DNA from: Neisseria sicca
Lineage (GTDB): Bacteria; Pseudomonadota; Gammaproteobacteria; Burkholderiales; Neisseriaceae
DNA length: 64,000 nucleotides
Assembly (NCBI RefSeq): GCF_003044565.1
Contig: NZ_POXG01000002.1
Coordinates: forward strand, 186,001 to 250,000
Direction: 5' to 3'
Positions 1 through 8,039 of the stretch are shown here, piece after piece (the stretch's first letter is position 1; each line of letters opens with the position of its first letter). The position numbers and the translations under genes were made by a program. Under the pieces are notes generated by a model, which saw only the letters and a program-made list of their open reading frames with translations, was not told the origin of the DNA and searched no databases.

Positions 1-366
1 ACCCTTCTGACGCCCAACCGCTACGAACTTGCCGACTGTCTCGACCTGTCGCAAGATTTGAATCCCGAAGAGCTGATTCTAAAAGCCCCCTGCCCCGTCC
101 TGATGACCATGGGCGACAAAGGCGCAGTTTATAAAGACGGCAAAGACGGCTTGCGTTATGTTTCCAGCTTTAAAGTGGACACCGCCGATACCACCGGCGC
201 CAGCGACGCATTCAACGGCGCGTTGTCCGTCTTCTGGAATCAAGGCATCGAAACCGCCGTCCGTAAGGCATGCGCTGCTGCCGCGCTTTCCATTACCAAA
301 GATGGCGCGCAAAACGGGATGCCTTTCAAAGAAGAATTGGAACAATTCCTCGCCGCGCACAGCTAA
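1..366 (+). CDS. rbsK: Ribokinase (PfkB family), 3' part only
   Basis: The frame is open from base 1 to the TAA at 364-366 and gives the last 121 residues; the 5' end is outside the window. The C-terminal PfkB signature D-T-T-G-A-S-D-A-F-N-G-A lies near base 187-222 and holds the aspartate that acts as catalytic base in this family. TPNRYEL near the cut edge is the segment that usually begins 'TPNE.E'. Ribokinase phosphorylates D-ribose at O5 with ATP in the cytoplasm. The ribokinase call rather than another sugar kinase rests on this C-terminal half only. An inverted DUS terminator follows directly. Confidence 0.8.
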   Translation, partial: TLLTPNRYELADCLDLSQDLNPEELILKAPCPVLMTMGDKGAVYKDGKDGLRYVSSFKVDTADTTGASDAFNGALSVFWNQGIETAVRKACAAAALSITKDGAQNGMPFKEELEQFLAAHS

Positions 367-393
367 ATCCATATTCACGTTATCAAACAGTCA

Positions 394-437
394 AAAGGTC
401 GTCTGAAAACCATCTTCCGGCGTTTCAGACGACCTTT
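394..437 (+). terminator. Inverted DUS pair, terminator of rbsK
   Basis: AAAGGTCGTCTGAAA and its reverse complement form a 15-bp stem around a short loop 28 bases after the rbsK stop, followed by TTTATT. It contains two mucDUS 12-mers. Confidence 0.75.
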
Positions 438-474
438 ATTTGCCTTTTATATCTTAAAGACAATTGAGCCGCAT

Positions 475-631
475 TATAGTGGATTAACTTTAAACCAGTA
501 CGACGTTACCTCGCCTTAGCTCAAAGAGAACGATTCTCTAAGGTGCTGAAGCACCAAGTGAATCGGTTCCGTGCTATCTGTACTGTCTGCGGCTTCGTCA
601 CCTTGTCCTGATTTAAATTCAATCCACTATA
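475..631. repeat. Correia element (CREE), long form, 157 bp
   Basis: The element starts TATAGTGGATTAA and ends in the inverted TTCAATCCACTATA, the terminal repeats of Correia repeat enclosed elements. It carries the internal segment (CTCAAAGAGAACGATTCTC, then GGTGCTGAAGCACC) that the 107-bp forms in this window lack. It sits between rbsK and apt, in opposite orientation to the copy at 9448. Confidence 0.92.
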
Positions 632-689
632 CCGTGTCGTGCGCCAAGTCATGAATGCGTCGGGGAATGGTTAAACCGCCCTGATGGAT

Positions 690-718
690 TTGGCAACCGG
701 CAGTCTGACGGCTACAAT
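690..718 (+). promoter_or_regulatory. Predicted sigma-70 promoter of apt
   Basis: TTGGCA (690-695), a 17-base spacer and TACAAT (713-718) make a strong consensus match. Transcription should begin near 725. That rules out the ATG at 722 as the start of apt and supports the ATG at 755. Confidence 0.7.
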
Positions 719-754
719 ATCATGTTAAAAACTTTTCATTTGGGAACGCGCAAA

Positions 755-1315
755 ATGTTGGTTCATCCTGAGGCGATGGGCGTCGCCGCATTGGCGGAAA
801 AAATCCGCAAAATCGAAAACTGGCCGCAAAAAGGTATTTTATTTCACGACATTACACCGGTGCTGCAAAGCGCGGAATATTTCCGTCTTCTGGTGGACTT
901 GCTGGTCTATCGCTATATGGGTCAGAAAATCGATGTCGTGGCAGGTTTGGACGCGCGCGGCTTCATCATCGGCGCGGCGCTGGCGTATCAGTTGAACGTC
1001 GGCTTCGTCCCCATCCGCAAAAAGGGCAAGCTGCCTTTTGATACCATCTCGCAAAGCTACGCGCTGGAGTACGGCGAAGCAACGGTCGAAATCCACAAAG
1101 ATGCGGTCAAACCCGGCGCGCGCGTGCTGCTGGTCGATGACTTGGTCGCAACCGGCGGCACCATGCTGGCGGGTGTGGAATTAATCCGCAAACTCGGCGG
1201 CGAAGTCGTTGAAGCGGCTGCGATTTTGGAATTTACGGACTTGATCGGCGGCAGCAAAATCCGCGAAAACGGCGTTCCCCTGTTCACCCTGCTGCAAAAC
1301 GAAGGCTGCATGTAA
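755..1315 (+). CDS. apt: Adenine phosphoribosyltransferase
   Basis: 186 residues. Converts adenine plus PRPP to AMP in cytoplasmic purine salvage. The PRPP-binding motif [12 protein letters not shown] lies near residues 122-133 and the type I phosphoribosyltransferase fold is recognisable over the whole length. An in-frame ATG exists at 722, but it overlaps the predicted transcription start, and the protein beginning MLVHPEAM matches the known Neisseria Apt start; the start at 755 was therefore chosen although no good ribosome-binding site precedes it. It appears to be a single-gene unit with its own promoter and a DUS terminator. Confidence 0.93.
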   Translation: MLVHPEAMGVAALAEKIRKIENWPQKGILFHDITPVLQSAEYFRLLVDLLVYRYMGQKIDVVAGLDARGFIIGAALAYQLNVGFVPIRKKGKLPFDTISQSYALEYGEATVEIHKDAVKPGARVLLVDDLVATGGTMLAGVELIRKLGGEVVEAAAILEFTDLIGGSKIRENGVPLFTLLQNEGCM

Positions 1316-1331
1316 ACTGTGCTCATGCACC

Positions 1332-1376
1332 AAAGGTCGTCTGAAACAGCCATCCTGCTTTTCAGACGACTTTTTT
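1332..1376 (+). terminator. Inverted DUS pair, terminator of apt
   Basis: AAAGGTCGTCTGAAA pairs with TTTCAGACGACTTTT across a 14-base loop and is followed by a T run. The right copy is one base off the full 12-mer (GACTT instead of GACCT). Confidence 0.75.
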
Positions 1377-1485
1377 GTTGTCCCTGATTACGCGGTTAAT
1401 GTAAATATCGGCTTCAGATTCGGAGAATGCCGCCAAATCGTTTAAAATGCGGTTCTAATTGATTCTAATAAAGATACGGTACGTA

Positions 1486-3333
1486 ATGAACGCACAACGC
1501 ATATTTTCTCTCTCACTCAGCCTGATCGCCACCGCGATTTTGTCGGCGTGTGCCTCCGAAAACGACACGACTTCATCCAAAGAGCCTGGCTCTTCCCTGA
1601 CCGAACCCGCCTCCATCCCCGCCCGCCGCGCGGAAGGCGAATCCAAAGTATTGTCCGATTACGGTCAATATCAAGGCGCGCTGGATGCTGCCAAACGCGG
1701 CGACGATATGTGGGTGCAACAATTCTTGGCGCAGGCAGGTGACAGCGCGATGGCTGAAAACGTCCGCAACGAATGGCTCAAAAGCCTCGGCGCACGCGGA
1801 CAATGGGATACGTTCCGCCAAGAAAACAAAAAGCTGAATGCGGCGGGTCGGGTGCAGGAAGTGCAATGTTATGCCGAATTGAGCAGCGGCAGCTACAACA
1901 TGGCGGCAGAGCTTGTGCGCGTTACCAATAAACTGCCCGCAGGCTGTACCCGCCTGGTCGAAAGCGCGGCATCGGCAGGTCGTCTGAACAGCAACGACGC
2001 ATGGCGCCGCGTACGCGGATTGTTGAGCAACAGCCAAACCAGCGACGCACGCAGCTTGGCAGCCGCATTGGGCAGCCCGTTTGAAGGCGGCTCGCAAGGT
2101 GCGCGCGAATACAGCCTGTTGAACGTCATCGGCAAAGACGCGCGTAAATCCTCTTCCGCAGCTTCTACCTTGTCCGGCATGGAATCCGGCTTAAGCCGCG
2201 AACAAAGCAGCTTCGCATGGGGTGTATTGGGACATCACCACGCACAAAACCAAAACATGTCGACTGCGTTGAGCTACTACAACCGCGTTTCCGACCGCAA
2301 GCAACTGACCGACGAGCAGTTTGAATGGTACGCCCGCGCCGCCCTGCGCCTGCAACGCTGGAACGAATTGTCCGGCATCATCCAACAAATGCCCGACAAG
2401 CTGCAAAAAGACCCGACTTGGCAATACTGGCTGGGTCGCAGCTACGCCGCACAAGGCAACCAAAGCCGCGCTAAAGACATGTACGAAAAAGCCGCCGCAA
2501 GCGGACGCAATTTCTACGCCGTCTTAGCAGGCGAAGAACTCGGCCGCCGCGTCAATACCAAAAACAACGTTTCCGACGCCGATAAAAAAGACGTCCGTCG
2601 CATGGCAGAAGACGGCGCCATCAGACGCGCGCTGGTTCTGTTTAAAAACAGCCAAAGCAGCAACGATGCCAAAATGCGCCGTCAGGCACAGGCAGAATGG
2701 CGTTTCGCCACCCGCGACTTCAACGAAGACAACCTCCTGACTGCCGCGCAAGTCGCCTTTGAAAACCAGTTCTACGATATGGCGATCAACAGCGCCGACC
2801 GTACCGAGCGCAAACTCAACTACAACCTGCGCTACCTCTCTCCGTTTAAAGAGACCACCGTCCGTTACGCCTCACAAGCAGGCGTCGATCCTGCTTGGGT
2901 TTACGGCCTGATCCGCCAAGAAAGCCGCTTCGTCATGGGCGCGCAATCCAGCGTCGGCGCGCAAGGCCTGATGCAGGTTATGCCCGCCACCGCCCGCGAA
3001 ATCGCCGGCAAAATCGGCATGAGCAGCAGCGAACTCTACACCATGGACGGCAACATCCGCATGGGTACTTGGTACATGGCAGATGCCAAACGCCGCCTGC
3101 AAAACAACGAAGTGATGGCAACCGCAGGCTACAACGCCGGTCCCGGCCGCGCCCGCAACTGGCAGGCTTCTACACCTCTGGAAGGCGCAATTTACGCCGA
3201 AACCATCCCCTTCACCGAAACCCGCGACTACGTCAAAAAAGTCATGACCAACGCAACCTTCTACGCCTCCCTGTTCAACGAGCCGCAAACCTCGTTGAAA
3301 CAGCGTATGGGAACCGTTCCGGACCGTTATTGA
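1486..3333 (+). CDS. ltgA: Soluble-type lytic murein transglycosylase, lipoprotein LtgA
   Basis: 615 residues, the usual length for Neisseria LtgA. The start at 1486 gives a lipoprotein signal peptide (MNAQRIFSLSLSLIATAILSAC) with the lipobox LSAC; an upstream in-frame start at 1459 only adds nine residues before it. The long alpha-helical repeat region (about 50-440) forms the ring seen in Slt70-type enzymes. The C-terminal catalytic domain has the motif RQESRF with catalytic Glu479, followed by GAQGLMQVMPATA and AGYNAGPGR. It cleaves peptidoglycan glycan strands in the periplasm to 1,6-anhydro ends, which in pathogenic Neisseria are released as toxic fragments. It carries an internal DUS near 1977 read as G-R-L-N. 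Single-gene unit. Confidence 0.93.
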   Translation: MNAQRIFSLSLSLIATAILSACASENDTTSSKEPGSSLTEPASIPARRAEGESKVLSDYGQYQGALDAAKRGDDMWVQQFLAQAGDSAMAENVRNEWLKSLGARGQWDTFRQENKKLNAAGRVQEVQCYAELSSGSYNMAAELVRVTNKLPAGCTRLVESAASAGRLNSNDAWRRVRGLLSNSQTSDARSLAAALGSPFEGGSQGAREYSLLNVIGKDARKSSSAASTLSGMESGLSREQSSFAWGVLGHHHAQNQNMSTALSYYNRVSDRKQLTDEQFEWYARAALRLQRWNELSGIIQQMPDKLQKDPTWQYWLGRSYAAQGNQSRAKDMYEKAAASGRNFYAVLAGEELGRRVNTKNNVSDADKKDVRRMAEDGAIRRALVLFKNSQSSNDAKMRRQAQAEWRFATRDFNEDNLLTAAQVAFENQFYDMAINSADRTERKLNYNLRYLSPFKETTVRYASQAGVDPAWVYGLIRQESRFVMGAQSSVGAQGLMQVMPATAREIAGKIGMSSSELYTMDGNIRMGTWYMADAKRRLQNNEVMATAGYNAGPGRARNWQASTPLEGAIYAETIPFTETRDYVKKVMTNATFYASLFNEPQTSLKQRMGTVPDRY

Positions 3334-3386
3334 TTGGTGCGGCTGTATCTGACCAGATTGTTTGACAGATACGGAAGCCAAACTTG

Positions 3387-3426
3387 AAAAGGTCGTCTGA
3401 AAATGTGTTTTCAGACGACCTTTTTA
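3387..3426 (+). terminator. Inverted DUS pair, terminator of ltgA
   Basis: A near-perfect 17-bp stem made of two mucDUS copies with a 4-base loop, followed by a run of five T. Confidence 0.8.
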
Positions 3427-3460
3427 GTGTGGATGCTGATGAAAACTGCAAATCGAAAGC

Positions 3461-3556
3461 TTAAATCTTCATCGCCCGCTCGCATTCTTGGCAATAGGTC
3501 GGTTGCATTGCCCCACCCCAATCCTTCACTGTTACTTGCTGCCGTGTATCAAGCGT
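3461..3556 (-). pseudogene. Possible gene relic, C-terminal fragment with Cys-x-x-Cys
   Basis: Between the ltgA terminator and the accD terminator, the minus strand reads a protein-like stretch of about 31 codons ending ...MQPTYCQECERAMKI and TAA. It has no start codon with a ribosome-binding site and an in-frame stop lies just upstream. The pair of cysteines (C-x-x-C) suggests a former zinc-binding tail. It may be a degraded gene end or chance; I do not recognise the family. Confidence 0.25.
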
Positions 3557-3583
3557 TTAGCCACTGAGCGGGAAACACATCAC

Positions 3584-3629
3584 AAAAGGTCGTCTGAAAA
3601 CCGAAAAATCAATTTTCAGACGACCTTTT
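3584..3629 (-). terminator. Inverted DUS pair, terminator of trpA-accD
   Basis: AAAAGGTCGTCTGAAAA and its inverse flank a 12-base loop 22 bases after the accD stop. The stem is symmetric and could serve both strands. Confidence 0.75.
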
Positions 3630-3650
3630 GTTATTTCAAACCTTCTCGGT

Positions 3651-4526
3651 TTAAGCGGCGTTGACTTTGTCTTGGCGGCGCAGCAGGGTAATCAGGTCGC
3701 TGATGCGCTGTTTCATGTTGCGGCGGTCGACGATTTGGTCGATAGCGCCTTTCTCCAGCAGGAATTCTGCGCGTTGGAAGCCTTCGGGTAAGGTTTCGCG
3801 GACGGTTTGTTCGATAACGCGAGGGCCGGCAAAGCCGATAAGGGCGTTGGGTTCGGCAAGCACGACATCGCCGAGGAAGGCGAAGCTGGCGGATACGCCG
3901 CCCATGGTCGGGTCGGTCAGGACGGAGATGAACGGCAGGTGTTTTTCAGTCAGAAGATGCAATGCCGCGCTGGTTTTGGTCATCTGCATCAATGAGTTGA
4001 CACCTTCCTGCATACGCGCACCGCCTGATGCGGCGACGCAGATAAAAGAGCAGTTGTCGGCTACGGCACGGCGCACGCCTTGGACGAAGCGTTCGCCGAC
4101 AACGGAACCCATAGAGCCGCCGATAAAGCGGAATTCGAATGCGGCAATCACGACGGGCAGGCCATTCATAAAGCCTTTCATGACGACCATCGCGTCGTCT
4201 TCGCCGGTGGCTTTACGCGCGGCGGTCAGGCGTTCGGGGTATTTTTTGCTGTCTTTGAATTTCAGCGGGTCGGTCGGTTTGATATTGGCGGCGATTTCTT
4301 CGCGGCCCTCTTCGTCCAGAAGCAAATTGAGGCGTTCGCGCGCAGAAAGCGGGTTGTGATGGTTACACTTTGGGCAAACTCGGTCGTTTTGTTGAAGCTC
4401 GGTCGAGTAGATGGTTGCCGAACAGGACGGGCATTTGTGCCACAAACCTTCTGGGACGTTGGACGAGCCTTCATCTTTGCTGCGGTTTTTGATTTTGGGC
4501 GGTAGGATTTTGTCTAACCAACTCAT
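3651..4526 (-). CDS. accD: Acetyl-CoA carboxylase carboxyltransferase subunit beta
   Basis: 291 residues, normal length. With AccA it transfers carboxyl from carboxybiotin to acetyl-CoA, making malonyl-CoA for fatty acid synthesis in the cytoplasm. The N-terminal zinc ribbon has Cys32, Cys35, Cys51 and Cys54 (CPSC and CPKC), and the crotonase-like domain has the glycine-rich stretches [12 protein letters not shown] and [11 protein letters not shown]. It lies 59 bases downstream of trpA on the same strand, with a single DUS and no hairpin between them, so the two are probably co-transcribed. Confidence 0.95.
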   Translation of the reverse strand: MSWLDKILPPKIKNRSKDEGSSNVPEGLWHKCPSCSATIYSTELQQNDRVCPKCNHHNPLSARERLNLLLDEEGREEIAANIKPTDPLKFKDSKKYPERLTAARKATGEDDAMVVMKGFMNGLPVVIAAFEFRFIGGSMGSVVGERFVQGVRRAVADNCSFICVAASGGARMQEGVNSLMQMTKTSAALHLLTEKHLPFISVLTDPTMGGVSASFAFLGDVVLAEPNALIGFAGPRVIEQTVRETLPEGFQRAEFLLEKGAIDQIVDRRNMKQRISDLITLLRRQDKVNAA

Positions 4527-4585
4527 GGATGACTCCTTGAAATTCGGGATTCAGACGACCTTTGCGTATGTTTTCGGAAAAGGTC

Positions 4586-5371
4586 TTAACGGATTGCGTC
4601 TTTTAATTCTTTCGCCAACGCGCCGACGGCTTCTGCTTCGCGGCCTGCGTTGTTTTCAATTTCTTTGACGATACGGCTGCCGACGATGACTGCATCGGCA
4701 ACGGCACCGATTTTGCGCGCGCTTTCGGCGTTGCTGATGCCGAAGCCGACGCCGATCGGGATGTCGATATACTTGCGCAAAAGCTCTATTTTACGCGAAA
4801 CTTCTTCGGTATCCAAACTTGCCGCGCCGGTAACGCCTTTGAGCGAAACGTAATAGACAAAGCCGCCGGCAACGCGGGCGATGGTTTGGATACGCTCTTC
4901 GGTCGTGGTCGGGGCAATCAGGAAAATGCAGTCGATGCCGCGCGCCTTGAGTGCGTCGTGCAGCGGGGTGATGGTTTCGACAGGGGAATCGACGGTCAGT
5001 ACGCCGTCCACGCCGGCTTCAGCCGCCGCTTGGGCAAATGCTTGATAACCTATTTTGTGAATCGGGTTCAGGTAACCCATCAGGACGACGGGCGTGTTGC
5101 CGTTTGTTTCGCGGAAGCGGCGTACGATATTCAATACGTCGTTGAGGGAAACTTTGTTTGCCAACGCACGCTCGGCGGCGCGCTGGATGGTCGGGCCGTC
5201 CGCCATCGGGTCGGAAAAAGGAACGCCCAATTCGAGGATGTCGGCGCCGTTTTCAACCAAACTGTGCATCAGCGCAAGCGTGGTGTCGAGATTGGGATCG
5301 CCTACGGTGATATAGGGAATCAGGGCTTTTGCGCCGTCAAGTGCGGCAAAGGTTTGCTGGATTCTGCTCAT
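4586..5371 (-). CDS. trpA: Tryptophan synthase alpha subunit
   Basis: 261 residues, the family's usual length. Cleaves indole-3-glycerol phosphate to indole and glyceraldehyde-3-phosphate and channels indole to TrpB. Visible active-site segments are [15 protein letters not shown] (catalytic Glu and Asp region) and GVGFGIS near the C-terminus for phosphate binding. The frame extends upstream to 5416, but [11 protein letters not shown] at 5371 is the conserved start. trpB is not adjacent in this window, as is usual for Neisseria where trp genes are scattered. First gene of a likely trpA-accD unit. Confidence 0.95.
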   Translation of the reverse strand: MSRIQQTFAALDGAKALIPYITVGDPNLDTTLALMHSLVENGADILELGVPFSDPMADGPTIQRAAERALANKVSLNDVLNIVRRFRETNGNTPVVLMGYLNPIHKIGYQAFAQAAAEAGVDGVLTVDSPVETITPLHDALKARGIDCIFLIAPTTTEERIQTIARVAGGFVYYVSLKGVTGAASLDTEEVSRKIELLRKYIDIPIGVGFGISNAESARKIGAVADAVIVGSRIVKEIENNAGREAEAVGALAKELKDAIR

Positions 5372-5498
5372 CTTGATTTCTCGTTTCCGTAACGGCTGCT
5401 TCAAGCCGGTTTTCATCGAAATAAGTTGGCAAGTATAGCATTGACTGTCTGTTTCGGGCGAAACTGCATGACATTTTCAGTCATTTTTTCATATAGAT

Positions 5499-5534
5499 AA
5501 AAGGTCGTCTGAAAATCTTTTCAGACGACCTTTC
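5499..5534 (-). terminator. Inverted DUS pair downstream of fxsA
   Basis: AAAGGTCGTCTGAAAA pairs with TTTTCAGACGACCTTT around a 3-base loop. It lies between the fxsA stop and the trpA start and would end fxsA transcription. Confidence 0.7.
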
Positions 5535-5581
5535 AAAAACTGGGCAGTCAGACTGCTGCCGCCATGCCGTTTTTCAACCGT

Positions 5582-6052
5582 TTAATCGCGTTTGTGCTCG
5601 ATATAGTCTTGGTGTTTGGTTTGCGGATCGGCGCGGGTCACCGTGTATTCGCCTTCGATAATATCACCGTCGTCCTGAGTATGGCGCGCAAAGGTTTGCT
5701 GACGGAAAGACTGCATATCCATTTGAGCCGCCGGACGGCCTTTGATCGGCAAAAGCAACAGCAAGGCGATAATGGTGGACACAAAGCCCGGACTTAACAG
5801 CAAAATTGCAGCGACGGTATAGCGTATCGGCCACAGCAGCTGATACATGGAAACGTTTTCACCGCTGCGGATGGTCGCACCCGCCAGCAAAATACCGGAC
5901 AGCCCCGTATGGCGCAGCATCATCGTGCCGCCGATAAAGCTGACAATCATCAGCAGGAAAGCGAATCCGCCGCCCAGCCAATCCGCCACCCAAACGATAG
6001 ACATAATTTCCAAAAACAATAATATTAAAAAACCCACACCGAAATACTGCAT
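5582..6052 (-). CDS. fxsA: FxsA family membrane protein
   Basis: 156 residues. An N-terminal hydrophobic region with three or four membrane segments (about 3-20, 28-46 and 76-100) is followed by a polar cytoplasmic tail. FxsA is a small inner-membrane protein; in E. coli its overproduction suppresses phage F exclusion, and its normal role is unknown. The start MQYFGVGF at 6052 is preceded by AAAGGAG at good spacing; the upstream in-frame ATG at 6073 is not. Single gene with a DUS terminator. Confidence 0.85.
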   Translation of the reverse strand: MQYFGVGFLILLFLEIMSIVWVADWLGGGFAFLLMIVSFIGGTMMLRHTGLSGILLAGATIRSGENVSMYQLLWPIRYTVAAILLLSPGFVSTIIALLLLLPIKGRPAAQMDMQSFRQQTFARHTQDDGDIIEGEYTVTRADPQTKHQDYIEHKRD

Positions 6053-6259
6053 TTCTGCTCCTTTAAATTCCAAACCCGCTTCATGCCGCGCAAGCCGACA
6101 CGTTTAGTCGCAATTTCAATATATCTTATTGAATCTTTTTGGATATCACAAACCGACATTTTACGCTTACCGAATAGCCGGTTTCCCTTAACATAAAGAT
6201 AATGCGCCCTACTTTCAAGGCGGCGGAATGTGAAAAACCGTAAGGTTTCGACACATTTT

Positions 6260-6279
6260 TTCAGACGAGGTCGTCTGAA
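6260..6279. repeat. Two overlapping back-to-back DUS copies
   Basis: TTCAGACGA, GG, TCGTCTGAA. The right half is a full mucDUS (6268-6279); the left half is its inverse, truncated where the two share bases. No T run follows on either strand, so it is a poor terminator. Confidence 0.6.
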
Positions 6280-6292
6280 ACGGCTCGCGCCT

Positions 6293-6826
6293 TTATAGCA
6301 ACTTCTTGATATCGTTTTCGATTTCTTTCGGCGCTACGCTGGGTGCAAAACGCGCTGTCACTTCGCCTTCACGATTAATCAGGAATTTGGTGAAATTCCA
6401 GCGGATATCGCCCGCTTGATGTTTGCTGCCCAATGCCGCTAGCCGCAACACTGCTTCTTTCAGCATATGCCCGCCCCTGTCCTGCGGCTGCTGCGCTTTC
6501 AAATACGCATAAAGCGGCGATGCGGATGCACCGTTTACATCGATTTTTTCAAAGATTTTGAACGCAGTACCAAATTTTGTCTGACAGACGGAAACAATTT
6601 CCCGACTGCTCTCCGGCGCCTGTCCGCGAAATTGGTTGCACGGAAAATCCAATATTTCCAAACCTTGCCCGCAGTACCGCTCATAAAGCCGCTGCAATGC
6701 CGTATATTGCGGCGTCAATCCGCAGCGCGTGGCGGTATTGACGATCAGCAGCACTTTGCCGCGGTAAACACTCAGGGAAACCGGATTACCCTGCGCATCG
6801 TTTAATGTAAAGTCGTAAATATTCAT
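6293..6826 (-). CDS. gpxA: Glutathione peroxidase-family thiol peroxidase
   Basis: 177 residues, equal to the meningococcal GpxA. Reduces hydrogen and organic peroxides with thiols. The peroxidatic Cys35 is in ATRCGLTPQ, the Gln is in FPCNQF and the Trp-Asn pair in RWNFTKF, so the catalytic tetrad is complete with Cys in place of selenocysteine. The start MNIYDF at 6826 matches the family; another ATG three codons upstream (6835) has no better ribosome-binding site. No signal peptide, so probably cytoplasmic. Confidence 0.92.
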   Translation of the reverse strand: MNIYDFTLNDAQGNPVSLSVYRGKVLLIVNTATRCGLTPQYTALQRLYERYCGQGLEILDFPCNQFRGQAPESSREIVSVCQTKFGTAFKIFEKIDVNGASASPLYAYLKAQQPQDRGGHMLKEAVLRLAALGSKHQAGDIRWNFTKFLINREGEVTARFAPSVAPKEIENDIKKLL

Positions 6827-6892
6827 CTTGTCCATTCGATAAGTTCAGGGAAACAAGTCAGGAGACATCATCTGAAATTTGAGCTATATCTT

Positions 6893-7294
6893 TCATTTTG
6901 ATCGATGATTTTTATAGTATTTCAATAAAGACATCATTTCTTTTGCCCTCTTTTTTCCATGCCGTTCGTCAGTGACAAAATCTTCTGCCTTATTGCCCAA
7001 TTCATTTTTGATGTTCGGGTTTGCGCCGTTTGCCAAAAGTATTTCGAGTATCGCTACATTGCCGTTGAAACAGGCGTTTTGGACGGGCGTAAAACCCATT
7101 TCGCCCTGTTTGTTGACATCCGCGCCATGTTGAATCAGCAATAAGATATCTTCGTAGGCTTGGTTGATGACTGCCAAATTCAGCAATGTTTCGTCCATAG
7201 TACCCACATCATGCACGGAGGCAATACAGGAACGCGAGGAGAAAGCCAAGTGATTTTGATATTTGGCGAACAGATTGGTCAGTTTTTGATCCAT
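6893..7294 (-). CDS. Ankyrin repeat protein of unknown function
   Basis: 133 residues, no signal peptide or membrane segment. Two clear ankyrin repeats occupy about residues 35-110 ([25 protein letters not shown] and [28 protein letters not shown]), with a lysine-rich C-terminal end. Start at 7294 with CAGGAT upstream. It stands between gpxA and a Correia element. Small bacterial ankyrin proteins are often regulators or immunity-type partners, but no toxin gene is next to it, so no role is assigned. Confidence 0.8.
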
Positions 7295-7331
7295 TATTTA
7301 TCCTGAAACGATGTTGCTTGAGATACGGATA

Positions 7332-7438
7332 TATAGTGGATTAAATTTAAATCAGGACAAGGCGACGAAGCCGCAGACAGTACAGATAGTACGGTAAGGC
7401 GAGGCAACGCCGTACTGGTTTAAAGTTAATCCACTATA
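7332..7438. repeat. Correia element (CREE), short form, 107 bp
   Basis: TATAGTGGATTAAATTTAAA to TTAATCCACTATA. It lacks the 50-base internal segment of the long form. It lies 38 bases upstream of the ankyrin gene, so it could supply or disrupt that gene's promoter. Confidence 0.92.
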
Positions 7439-7513
7439 TTTTCAGACGACCTTTTTCAGACGACCCCTATAAACCTGCGCTATTGTTTTTATGATTTATC
7501 GTCAACCCATATG

Positions 7514-7540
7514 AAAAAACACCGCTTTCGCAAGCGGTGT
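7514..7540 (-). terminator. Intrinsic terminator of rpsO
   Basis: ACACCGCTT, TCGC loop, AAGCGGTGT gives a 9-bp GC-rich stem; on the minus strand it is followed by six T. It is not a DUS hairpin. Confidence 0.85.
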
Positions 7541-7555
7541 CCGGTAAAGCAGCAA

Positions 7556-7825
7556 TTATTTGCGCAGACCCAAGCGGGTGATCAGGGTGCGGTATGTATC
7601 AGGTTGAGTACGGCGCAAGTAAGACAACAGACGGCGACGTTGGCTGACCATTTTCAACAGGCCGCGACGGCTGTGGTGGTCTTTAGGGTTGGCTTTGAAG
7701 TGGGGAGTCAGGTCGTTGATACGGAAAGTCAACAGAGCGACTTGTACTTCAGAAGAACCGGTATCGCCTTCTTTACGTTGGAAATCTTTAACAATTTGTG
7801 CTTTTTGTTCTACGGTCAATGCCAT
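7556..7825 (-). CDS. rpsO: 30S ribosomal protein S15
   Basis: 89 residues, standard length. Binds the central domain of 16S rRNA and bridges to the 50S subunit. The family motif [18 protein letters not shown] is at about 46-63 and the C-terminus ends LITRLGLRK. It has its own terminator; the next gene on either side is unrelated. In E. coli S15 represses its own mRNA through a leader pseudoknot, but I could not establish that here. Confidence 0.97.
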   Translation of the reverse strand: MALTVEQKAQIVKDFQRKEGDTGSSEVQVALLTFRINDLTPHFKANPKDHHSRRGLLKMVSQRRRLLSYLRRTQPDTYRTLITRLGLRK

Positions 7826-8039
7826 GATGGATAACTCCGAAAAATAAAAGAACCGTCATTCGTAAAAACTCGGGCTCGGACAAGTTTGACGAGCCAAAAA
7901 CCCGTTCAAACTCCTGAAGTCTTTTTGTAAAGACGGGCGGATTATGCCACAGTTTGGACGGTTTTGCACGATTAAATCCCGCCTTCAGGCTTTGTTTTAT
8001 CAAGACTGTGGTTTTCAGACGACCTTGCCGCCCTAGAAA

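Noticed and set aside
722..754. Upstream ATG extending apt by 11 residues
   Set aside because: It overlaps the predicted transcription start of a strong promoter, and the family start is MLVHPEAM at 755.
6293..7294. gpxA and the ankyrin gene as a toxin-immunity or defence pair
   Set aside because: gpxA is an ordinary peroxidase with complete active site; nothing links the two beyond adjacency.
7826..8039. S15 autoregulatory leader pseudoknot upstream of rpsO
   Set aside because: No pairing pattern that I could match to the known leader types by eye.
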